A stretch of 64,000 nt of DNA. Source: Oceanobacillus sojae (lineage in GTDB: Bacteria; Bacillota; Bacilli; Bacillales; Amphibacillaceae). Positions 1 to 6,900 of this stretch are shown here, piece after piece (position 1 is the first letter of the stretch; every line of letters begins with the position of its first letter). Both the position numbers and the translations under genes were made by a program. Under the pieces are notes generated by a model that saw nothing but the letters and a program-made list of their open reading frames with translations, had not been told where the DNA came from and made no database searches. The stretch covers positions 62,001 to 126,000 of the forward strand of contig NZ_BJYM01000010.1 of assembly GCF_007991515.1 (NCBI RefSeq), in the 5' to 3' direction.

Positions 1-1
1 T

Positions 2-574
2 ATACCGGTAATCGTTATATCTGCTTTAGTAAACGAGATAGATTTGAAAAATATTTCAAGCTTTACCGCAAATTTATCTATTTCTCACATGATAAAAGAA
101 AATTCTTCTTACAGTGAATTGTTGGGATTTTTAGAGAAAGATCTTATATTTTGTGATTTAGCTTTTCAAGATAAAAATACTGTTATTAATTTCATGAGTA
201 AACAGCTTAATAGTAAAGGATATGTTAACCAAAATTTTGGAGCATCAATTATTGAACGTGAAGATATTACGCCAACATCTATAGGGAAAATGGTTGCGAT
301 GCCACATGGAAATTCGCTTCACGTTAACGAGTCTAAAGTTTCGATAGCTATTTTAAGAAATGCAATAGATTGGGGGAAAGGCGAGAAGATAAAAATGATT
401 TTTATGATTGCAGTCAGAATAGATAAAATAAGTTCAAAAAAAATCATCCGGGATTTTTATCGTCTATTTGAATCAGATAGTATTTTGAAAGAAATTATTT
501 CTTGTAACGCTCCTGAAGAAGTACTCCAGGTTTTAGAAGGAACCAGCAAATATCTTGAAAGTAAAAATTGCTAA
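2..574 (+). CDS. PTS-regulated transcriptional antiterminator, C-terminal part (5' end outside window)
   Basis: The reading frame is open from base 2, so the gene starts upstream of the window; only the last 190 residues are visible. The visible start (VIVISALVNEID) resembles the end of the EIIB-like domain of BglG/MtlR-type antiterminators. It is followed by a complete type-2 EIIA domain with the phosphorylatable histidine in AMPHG (codon at 305-307). Proteins of this family bind nascent RNA or promoters of sugar operons and are switched by PTS phosphorylation. The fructose-family PTS genes begin 23 bases downstream, so it is probably their activator. The ATP/RNA-binding and PRD parts cannot be checked. 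Confidence 0.8.
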   Translation: MPVIVISALVNEIDLKNISSFTANLSISHMIKENSSYSELLGFLEKDLIFCDLAFQDKNTVINFMSKQLNSKGYVNQNFGASIIEREDITPTSIGKMVAMPHGNSLHVNESKVSIAILRNAIDWGKGEKIKMIFMIAVRIDKISSKKIIRDFYRLFESDSILKEIISCNAPEEVLQVLEGTSKYLESKNC

Positions 575-597
575 GCAAGCAGAGAGGGGTAATTACA

Positions 598-2049
598 TTG
601 AGTAAAGTGAAAATTGTTGCCGCAACCGGCTGTCCAACAGGTATAGCACATACTTTTATGGCTGCTGAAGCTTTAATAAGTGCAGCTGAAAAATTAGGAG
701 CAGAGATAAAAGTAGAGACACATGGACAAGTAGGAATAGAGAATCAGCTGACAAAAGAAGAAATTCAGCAGGCAGATGGTGTGATTATAGCGGCTGATAA
801 AGATGTTTTGGCAGATAGATTCTCTGGAAAACCGACTATAGATGTTTCTGTCTCAAAAGCAATAAAAGATCCTGAAACTTTAATACAAGCGATTATAAAT
901 GGTGAAGCAAAAATCTATCGGTCTAGTAATCAGGTTAATCGAAATGATGAGGATAATGAAGAGTATGAAAAGAAATCCATAGGCAGAATAATTTATCAGC
1001 ATTTAATGAACGGTATTTCCCACATGCTTCCTTTTGTAGTTGGAGGAGGAGTACTAATCGCATTGTCTTTCTTATTTGGAATTAACTCTGCTGATCAGAA
1101 TGATCCGTCATATTCCGCTTTTGCAGCATTTCTTAATAACTCTGGAAGTATAGCGTTCAGCTTAATGCTTCCAATGCTAGCAGGCTATATTGCGTCATCC
1201 ATTTCACAAAGATCCGGGCTGGTCGCGGGATTTATAGGAGGTATGATAGCTGACCAGGGTGGAGCAGGTTTTTTAGGTGCTCTAATAGCAGGATTTTTGG
1301 CTGGATATCTTATGTTGTATTTGTCGAGATTTTTGAAAGGGCTTCCGGAATCATTAAATGGATTAAAAGCAATTTTTATTTTGCCTTTAGTAGGGATCTT
1401 TGCGGTTGCTGGAATAATGACTGTACTGGTGGTTCCTATGTCTTCGATTAATACCTGGATGCAAGAATTTGTAACTGGTTTTCAAGGAGCCAGTCCAATC
1501 CTTTTAGGGATTATTGTAGGCTGTATGGGGGCATCTGATTTAGGAGGACCGATTAACAAGGCAGCATATGTAACAGCATTGGCATTGCTGGCGGATGGAA
1601 ACTATTATTTTATGGCTGGAGTTTTCTCGGCAAGTATGACACCACCATTGATTACTGCTTTCGCTGTAATATTTTTTAAAAGATATTTTAATCAATCTGA
1701 CCGGAGTGCAGGAATTGTAAATTTTGTATTAGGATCTACACAAATTACAGAAGGAGCAATTCCATTTGCCGCAAAAAATCCTGTCGTTATGATTCCTATT
1801 TTCATGATAGGCTCTTCTATTTCTACTGCTCTGACTTATTTAATGGCAGTCCAGATACCAGCTCCCCATGGCGGATTTCTGATACTACCTGTTGCAACAA
1901 ATGGCTTATTATGGATAGCATGCGTTTTAATCGGATCAATCATTGGCTCGATACTATATGGTTTTTACCAAAAAAGAACATTCAATAAAAGAGCAAAAAT
2001 AAATATATCAGATCAAACAGAAAGGACGGAGGTAAAACATGTCGGATAA
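598..2049 (+). CDS. PTS fructose-family transporter subunit EIIBC
   Basis: Membrane permease with a fused phosphotransfer domain that imports and phosphorylates a hexose or related sugar. Residues 3-100 form a fructose-type EIIB domain with the phospho-cysteine in GCPTGIAHT (Cys12). From about residue 135 a hydrophobic EIIC domain with many membrane helices follows. I chose the TTG at 598 (483 aa) because AGAGAGGGGT lies just upstream and the peptide then begins directly with the EIIB fold; an earlier in-frame TTG at 568 overlaps the upstream gene. It overlaps the EIIA gene by 11 bases, so the two are one transcript. The sugar is unknown; the family includes fructose, mannose-like and 2-O-mannosylglycerate systems. 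Confidence 0.88.
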   Translation: MSKVKIVAATGCPTGIAHTFMAAEALISAAEKLGAEIKVETHGQVGIENQLTKEEIQQADGVIIAADKDVLADRFSGKPTIDVSVSKAIKDPETLIQAIINGEAKIYRSSNQVNRNDEDNEEYEKKSIGRIIYQHLMNGISHMLPFVVGGGVLIALSFLFGINSADQNDPSYSAFAAFLNNSGSIAFSLMLPMLAGYIASSISQRSGLVAGFIGGMIADQGGAGFLGALIAGFLAGYLMLYLSRFLKGLPESLNGLKAIFILPLVGIFAVAGIMTVLVVPMSSINTWMQEFVTGFQGASPILLGIIVGCMGASDLGGPINKAAYVTALALLADGNYYFMAGVFSASMTPPLITAFAVIFFKRYFNQSDRSAGIVNFVLGSTQITEGAIPFAAKNPVVMIPIFMIGSSISTALTYLMAVQIPAPHGGFLILPVATNGLLWIACVLIGSIIGSILYGFYQKRTFNKRAKINISDQTERTEVKHVG

Positions 2050-2500
2050 AGATCTATTAAAATCAGCATATATTTCTTTACATGAAAACCTTGCATCAAA
2101 ACAAGCCGTATTTGAGCGAATAGCGGAGATAGCAGTAAATAATCATATAACTGGTTGTAAAAATGAAATAATTAATGGTTTATTTCAAAGAGAAAATCAA
2201 TCAACAACAGGATTTTTAGATGGGTTTGCTATTCCGCATGTTATATCTGAAACAGTGAATCATGCGAGTGTGTTTATATTAAAAAATGAAGAAGGTATTG
2301 ATTGGGAGTCATTGGATGGACAAGAGACCATATTTTTTATTGCTTTATTAATACCAGAAAAGAGTCAAAGCCATCACTTAAAATTACTTTCTGCTATTGC
2401 TAGATTGCTGATGGATGAGGAGATTAGGCAAAAGCTGCTCCAAGCTACAGACAAGGAAGAAATATCTAATTTATTAACACCGGCAGTATGCAACAGGTAA
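2039..2500 (+). CDS. PTS EIIA component, fructose/mannitol type
   Basis: A 153-residue single-domain EIIA that passes phosphate from HPr to the EIIB domain encoded just upstream. The active histidine is His67 in GFAIPHV. The start ATG overlaps the end of the EIIBC gene and has a good site, GGACGGAGGT, upstream, which implies translational coupling. The regulator at the window start carries its own EIIA-like domain, a usual arrangement in which the transporter and regulator compete for phosphate. Confidence 0.88.
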   Translation: MSDKDLLKSAYISLHENLASKQAVFERIAEIAVNNHITGCKNEIINGLFQRENQSTTGFLDGFAIPHVISETVNHASVFILKNEEGIDWESLDGQETIFFIALLIPEKSQSHHLKLLSAIARLLMDEEIRQKLLQATDKEEISNLLTPAVCNR

Positions 2501-2878
2501 TACTAACAGAAACCTTGTTATAAGTTTGCTGGAAGGATGCTGTAATAAGCTGGTATATTGCTTTTTCAAAGTCTGTGATACGGTCTAAATAAGAAAATTA
2601 AGGATGCTATATATAAGCACAAAGGATATTTATGGGATTTTTGTTGCGGTAAATATGTATAAAAAACACTTGTATTCCACTGTTTGCAGATTATTACTTG
2701 TTCTGAAAAAAGCAATAGGTATTTGAAAATAGAAATCTCATTATTTATAATTTTATATCTTTATTAAAAGTTTTTGTGTTCTATGAAAGGAGGTGAATGT
2801 AATGAACTAAAAAGTATTCCACTGTCCTCTTTAGGAGTTTCATTGAAATAAAAATATAATTATAAGGAGATTAAAAAA
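2501..2878 (+). promoter_or_regulatory. Gene-free leader with sigma-A promoter and SD minigene
   Basis: No gene of useful length lies in these 378 bases. A near-ideal promoter, TTGAAA (2723-2728), 17-base spacer, TATAAT (2746-2751), predicts transcription from about 2758, so the aldolase and cupin genes can be expressed apart from the PTS genes. About 28 bases into that RNA there is a perfect Shine-Dalgarno sequence, AAAGGAGGTGA (2786-2796), followed at good spacing by ATG-AAC-TAA (2802-2810). The real start codon of the aldolase is 77 bases further on. Bases 2787-2793 can pair with TCCTCTTT around 2823-2831. Confidence 0.7.
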
Positions 2879-3661
2879 ATGAGTATTGAATTGCGCATGT
2901 CAAAAATCTTCAGACCAGAAACAGGAAATACATTTATATTGCCAGTGGATCATGGACTTTCTTTGGGTTACGTAGAAGGACTTGAGAACCCAGCTCAAGT
3001 TTTAAAAAATTTAAAAAGTGATGATGTGGATACAGTTTTAATTGCTGACGGACTGGCAAATCAATGTGACGAAGTTTTTTTTGGAAGGAATGCACCATCA
3101 AAAATGTTATGCGCAGATATTTTCTATGAAGAAGATGGGGAGTTATTTCAAAAGCTCGTGTTCACCCCTGAGACTGCTCTGAAAAAAGGATATGATTGTT
3201 TAAAACTTATCCTATTCTGGGATAGACCTGCAAAAGAAAGAATTCAGTTTGTTGATCTGATTGCCCAATGCATTGAAGAAGCTCATAAATTGGAATTGCC
3301 TGTATTAGTAGAACCACTGACAAGAAATCCGATAGCTGACCAAGAAGAATATGTACAAATTTTATCTGATGGTGTCAGAACAGCTTTTGAATTAGGGGCA
3401 GATATTTTAAAAGTTCCTCACCCGGGAGATGCAGGGGTCCTGAAGAATTGGGTAGACTATTATAATGTACCTTTTATTTTATTAGGTGGAGGAAAAAGTG
3501 GAACGATTGAAGACTTGAAAACAACTGTCCAAGAAGCTATTGATGTTGGGGTAAGAGGAGTTGCAATTGGCAGAAATATCTGGCAAAGATCACCTGAAGA
3601 AGCTAAAGAATTAATGACAAGTTTCTCTGACATTGTACACAAAAGATTAAGTACTTATTAA
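2879..3661 (+). CDS. Class I aldolase of the DhnA/LsrF (DeoC/FbaB) family
   Basis: 260 residues, the usual length for this TIM-barrel family, which makes or breaks C-C bonds through a lysine Schiff base. The catalytic lysine is probably Lys178 in DILKVPHPGD, and a phosphate-binding LLGGGKSG loop follows near residues 201-208. It sits downstream of a PTS and 18 bases before the double-cupin gene, so it most likely cleaves or rearranges the phosphorylated product of that PTS. Relatives include fructose-bisphosphate aldolase and the AI-2 enzyme LsrF; sequence alone does not settle the substrate. Start ATG has AAGGAGAT upstream. Confidence 0.8.
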   Translation: MSIELRMSKIFRPETGNTFILPVDHGLSLGYVEGLENPAQVLKNLKSDDVDTVLIADGLANQCDEVFFGRNAPSKMLCADIFYEEDGELFQKLVFTPETALKKGYDCLKLILFWDRPAKERIQFVDLIAQCIEEAHKLELPVLVEPLTRNPIADQEEYVQILSDGVRTAFELGADILKVPHPGDAGVLKNWVDYYNVPFILLGGGKSGTIEDLKTTVQEAIDVGVRGVAIGRNIWQRSPEEAKELMTSFSDIVHKRLSTY

Positions 3662-3679
3662 TATGGAAAGGAAGATATA

Positions 3680-4594
3680 ATGGCTAAATTATTAGATATA
3701 TTAGAAAACTTTCCGTTTAACAAGGATGAAAAGAGGCCATTGCTGATTCGTAAACAAGATTACTCTACAGCATTGTACCCGCCGGATAATGCATTCACTT
3801 CTGATAATACTTTTACAATGGTTTCAACAGATACGTTTATGTTGGGAATCTACGAATTAGGACCGGGCGGAGCTTTTGCACCCCTGGATATTCATCCGGG
3901 GGATGAGACTTATTATATATTGGACGGGCCTGTCGTTCAACGGAGTGGGAATGGACAGTTTGCTTATTTAGAAACTGGAGAAGGTTTATATATGCCGGAG
4001 GGCGCCTGGCACTGTGGGCATAACTTTTCTGGAGGAAAAGCGAGAATCCTTTACTTCATAACGCCAAAGGCCTGGAGCGAAGCAATTCCTCCTGCTGTAA
4101 TTCCATCAGAAAGTGAAACAAAATTCTACAAAGGGCCTAATAATAATCAGTTACCTGATATGAAAAGCAAAATTAAAGATATATCCAGACAAGGATGTAC
4201 AGATGATATAGGTGCTTGGCCGGTAGATGCAGAAGAAGCAAGGAAGACCGGGTCTGTATATGCAGTCCGTGAAAATGAAAAATTAAATAATATCCATGGA
4301 ACAGAACATCCCATGCTTTTAAGGTTTATTACCAGCAATAATTACGGACATATGGGTGAAATGATTCTGCCGGCAGGCGGTTATGGACCGCGTTGTTCGG
4401 ACCCTGACAGCCATGAAGGAGACGGGGCTTTATATTGTGTGGACGGACCTGTGACCATAAACCTTGTAGATATGGAGGAGAGTTTTGTCTTAGAACCTGA
4501 GGATACTTTTTTCTTGCCGGCAGAAACTAAGTACCAATTAGTAAATTTCGAAAGTAATCCTGTAAAGGTCATTTTTTCAATTACAAAACTGTAG
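3680..4594 (+). CDS. Two-cupin-domain protein, possible sugar-phosphate isomerase
   Basis: 304 residues made of two beta-barrel cupin domains. The first has the metal-site pattern in IHPGDETYYILDGP (around residues 74-87) with GAWHCGHN further on; the second has DSHEGDGALYCVDGP near residue 242 and ETKYQLVNF. The second domain has fewer candidate metal ligands and may be structural. A GGAAAGGAAG ribosome site precedes the ATG. It follows the aldolase by 18 bases and is ended by a strong terminator, so the pair forms a unit. An isomerase feeding the aldolase is an inference; cupins also act as dioxygenases or binding proteins. Confidence 0.65.
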   Translation: MAKLLDILENFPFNKDEKRPLLIRKQDYSTALYPPDNAFTSDNTFTMVSTDTFMLGIYELGPGGAFAPLDIHPGDETYYILDGPVVQRSGNGQFAYLETGEGLYMPEGAWHCGHNFSGGKARILYFITPKAWSEAIPPAVIPSESETKFYKGPNNNQLPDMKSKIKDISRQGCTDDIGAWPVDAEEARKTGSVYAVRENEKLNNIHGTEHPMLLRFITSNNYGHMGEMILPAGGYGPRCSDPDSHEGDGALYCVDGPVTINLVDMEESFVLEPEDTFFLPAETKYQLVNFESNPVKVIFSITKL

Positions 4595-4630
4595 TTACTA
4601 CTTTAACAGGAAGTTTGGCGGTTGATATAA

Positions 4631-4671
4631 AAATCCTCTATTGAAGTTTATAACCAATAGAGGATTTTTTT
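4631..4671 (+). terminator. Rho-independent terminator after the cupin gene
   Basis: A 13-base stem, AAATCCTCTATTG (4631-4643) with CAATAGAGGATTT (4655-4667), is followed by a run of T. It closes the PTS/aldolase/cupin block. Confidence 0.9.
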
Positions 4672-4752
4672 GATTATAATGAACAACAACAGCTTGATGA
4701 AATATTGTAATTTTCAGTATTTAAACATATAATAATATTAACCTTAAATCAG

Positions 4753-4789
4753 AACGGAGGAAAATCATATGATTCGTTATATGGTATGA
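4753..4789 (+). other. Short ORF with strong ribosome site upstream of the serine hydrolase
   Basis: AACGGAGG (4753-4760) is followed after eight bases by ATG and a six-codon frame, MIRYMV, ending in TGA at 4787-4789. It lies 66 bases before the hydrolase start. It may be a leader peptide or the remnant of a decayed gene; nothing decides between these. Confidence 0.4.
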
Positions 4790-4854
4790 ACATCTTAACT
4801 GATATCCTTTTTTAAATCATAAAAAAATACTAAAGGATTTCAGGAGGGACAAAA

Positions 4855-5877
4855 ATGAATACAGAAAAGAAGCGGAACAAGCTGATGGAAGTGCAAAAGG
4901 AACTCTCTTTTTCAGGTGCTTTCTATGCAAAAAAGCAGGATGAAATAATAACAGGAAGCAGCGGATTCAGAAATCGTGCTGAAAAGCTTGAAAATCAGGT
5001 GGATACACGATTTGGCATTGCTTCAGGGTGTAAGTTATTTACCGCAATTGCTATTGCCCAGCTTGTAGAAATTGGGAAACTCTCTTTTGAAACAAAGCTG
5101 CAAGATTGTGTGGCAGAGAAATTTCCTTACTTCGACAAGGATATTACTATTCATCATTTATTGACGCATACTTCAGGTGTGCCTGATTATTTTGATGAGG
5201 AAGTGATGGATGACTTCGAACTGCTGTGGGAGAAATTCCCGATGTACGGTGTCAGAGCACCAAAACATTTTCTGCCGCTTTTTCAGCATAGAGAAATGCA
5301 GGGTAAACCAGGCAGTTCCTTTCAATATAATAATTCCGGCTATATTTTATTAGGTTTGATTGTGGAACAGGCTACCAACCGCAGTTTTCCTTCATTTGTA
5401 GAAGAAAATATTTTTAAAGCAGCGGGGATGAATGATTCAGGATATTTTGAAATGGATTGTTTACCGGAACGGACAGCCTTAGGCTATGTAGAAGAGCTTA
5501 ATGGAAAATGGAAGACAAATATTTATTCTATTCCTGCTAGAGGCGGTTCAGATGGCGGTGCGTATGTTACAGTACGTGATATGGCTAAATTTTGGGATGC
5601 TTTGATGGATTACCAGCTGTTATCTGAGGAAATGACCCGGGAGGTACTGCAAGCACGTGAATGTGTAGATGAGGAAGATAATATCTTTTACGGCTACTCC
5701 GGTTATATGGAATTAGATGACAATCAAGAAGTAATAAAGTATATTCAGATGGGATATGATCCGGGAGTTAATTATCGTGCAGTTCATTATCCGCACGATA
5801 AGAAGACGATGATTGTGTGCTCTAATGAATCTGAAGGTGCTTATGAGCTGTTAAAAGAGATGGAACGTATAATGTAA
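4855..5877 (+). CDS. Serine hydrolase of the beta-lactamase/penicillin-binding (class C-like) family
   Basis: 340 residues. The nucleophile motif S-x-x-K is SGCK at 57-60, and the Y-x-N motif is YNN at 158-160; HHLLTHTSGVPDY around 100-112 is typical of the family. No signal peptide or transmembrane segment is visible, so the enzyme is probably cytoplasmic, unlike true beta-lactamases. Members cleave peptides, esters or D-amino-acid amides, and the substrate here is unknown. The start ATG follows CAGGAGGGAC. It stands alone, with a terminator behind it. Confidence 0.82.
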   Translation: MNTEKKRNKLMEVQKELSFSGAFYAKKQDEIITGSSGFRNRAEKLENQVDTRFGIASGCKLFTAIAIAQLVEIGKLSFETKLQDCVAEKFPYFDKDITIHHLLTHTSGVPDYFDEEVMDDFELLWEKFPMYGVRAPKHFLPLFQHREMQGKPGSSFQYNNSGYILLGLIVEQATNRSFPSFVEENIFKAAGMNDSGYFEMDCLPERTALGYVEELNGKWKTNIYSIPARGGSDGGAYVTVRDMAKFWDALMDYQLLSEEMTREVLQARECVDEEDNIFYGYSGYMELDDNQEVIKYIQMGYDPGVNYRAVHYPHDKKTMIVCSNESEGAYELLKEMERIM

Positions 5878-5880
5878 ATT

Positions 5881-5917
5881 AAAAAAGGGGTTAACTGGAT
5901 GGTTAGTCCCTTTTTAT
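5881..5917. terminator. Bidirectional terminator
   Basis: AAAAAGGG and CCCTTTTT arms flank an 18-base loop between two converging genes. The right arm includes the stop codon of the DUF1992 gene. Confidence 0.65.
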
Positions 5918-6270
5918 CGAAACAATTTATGCCTAATCCTGCTAGCATATTTACGAAAAACACTGCTTTTATCAAGCTTCCGTTCTTTAGTCAATGTTTG
6001 AAAAGCCACTTGTTTTTCTGATAGATCGGCTTGCTTTTCTCCATCCGTTGCAATTTGCATTAAGTCGCGGTGCGATATATATTGCTTTTGGTTTTCCTGC
6101 TCCTCTGAAAGGTAGCCTGCCCGTTTTAAAATACGAAAAGATTGTTTCACCTCTTCAGGCAAGCCTGCAAATTCATCACGCAGATCCAAACGCTGTCCTT
6201 TACCAGGCAAATTATCAAATTCACCATCGTACACTGCCTTTTTAATTTGCTCTTCCACAAAGTGATACAT
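5914..6270 (-). CDS. DUF1992 / DnaJ-homologue-subfamily-C-28-type small protein
   Basis: 118 residues. The N-terminal half carries the conserved DUF1992 pattern, with EEQIKKAVYDGEFDNLPGKG followed by a predicted helix around GLPEEVKQSF. The rest is charged and helical, with no membrane segment. The family is common in bacteria and found in some eukaryotic J-domain proteins, but its function is unknown. The ribosome site AAGGAGGGGC precedes the start. It converges with the serine hydrolase gene. Confidence 0.82.
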   Translation of the reverse strand: MYHFVEEQIKKAVYDGEFDNLPGKGQRLDLRDEFAGLPEEVKQSFRILKRAGYLSEEQENQKQYISHRDLMQIATDGEKQADLSEKQVAFQTLTKERKLDKSSVFRKYASRIRHKLFR

Positions 6271-6339
6271 AGCGCCCCTCCTTATGAAATCTGAATATAA
6301 TTCTTATTTTAGTATGCTAGAACGGAGAAGGAAATTCAA

Positions 6340-6687
6340 CTAGAGATTATTATCAATATGATTGATAATCTGCTGTACTGCTTGTTCTCCTGCCAGCTTC
6401 CAATCGTTTTGCTGAAAAGAATTTAAATCTGAATGAACAGCATGATTAATAATAAGAGGTCTTCCAAATTCAATTTGAACAGATGGCTGGCCGTGTTCTT
6501 CTTGTATTACTTGGTAAGGAAGAGATAAATAGAGTCTTTTCCCACCCTGACTGGTAAGAATCCCATCAAAACAGCCTTCCCTCTTATTATTTTTTCCTGC
6601 TATATGAAATCCAAGTCCTTCTAGGTGAGGCTTCAATTTTTGAAAAAAACCTCTTTTTCCTGGTAAATGAGTTTCTAATACAATCAT
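6340..6687 (-). CDS. YugN-like small protein
   Basis: 115 residues, soluble. The pattern LPGKRGFFQKLKPHLEGLGF at the start, a central FDG..TSQGGKRLYLSLPYQ and the later FGRPLIINH resemble the YugN-like family of Bacillus, whose function is unknown; the match is from memory of the pattern, not an alignment. The start is preceded by AAAGGAGAA. A 27-base palindrome lies 24 bases upstream, in the region shared with the divergent nuclease gene. Confidence 0.55.
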   Translation of the reverse strand: MIVLETHLPGKRGFFQKLKPHLEGLGFHIAGKNNKREGCFDGILTSQGGKRLYLSLPYQVIQEEHGQPSVQIEFGRPLIINHAVHSDLNSFQQNDWKLAGEQAVQQIINHIDNNL

Positions 6688-6709
6688 TTATAATTTCTCC
6701 TTTACATTC

Positions 6710-6736
6710 TTCTATATAAGTTCAACTTATATAGAA
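6710..6736. promoter_or_regulatory. 27-base palindrome, candidate operator
   Basis: TTCTATATAAGTT and AACTTATATAGAA form perfect 13-base arms around a single C. It lies just upstream of the YugN-like gene. Two more inverted repeats follow: GTTTTAC (6740-6746) with GTAAAAC (6757-6763), and ATAATCTG (6782-6789) with CAGATTAT (6792-6799). No regulator is encoded next to it. Confidence 0.5.
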
Positions 6737-6813
6737 CTAGTTTTACCTTCAGTTAAGTAAAACATACGGAAATACAGAGGGATAATCTGTGCAGATTATT
6801 TTATAAAAACTTC

Positions 6814-6842
6814 TTGTTTTAAGAACGTTTGTTCTGTATAAT
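6814..6842 (+). promoter_or_regulatory. Sigma-A promoter with LexA-type SOS box
   Basis: TTGTTT (6814-6819), 17-base spacer, TATAAT (6837-6842). Inside the spacer is AGAACGTTTGTTCT (6822-6835), which matches the Bacillus LexA core GAACNNNNGTTC with perfectly symmetric arms. Bound LexA would block polymerase directly. Confidence 0.75.
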
Positions 6843-6900
6843 GTATTTAGATAATCTCTCCTCAGAAAAAAGCCTCATTATCATAAAAGGATGTGTTATT

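Noticed and set aside
6829..6900. Longer start of the Rpn gene
   Set aside because: It would begin inside the LexA box and before the predicted transcript start.
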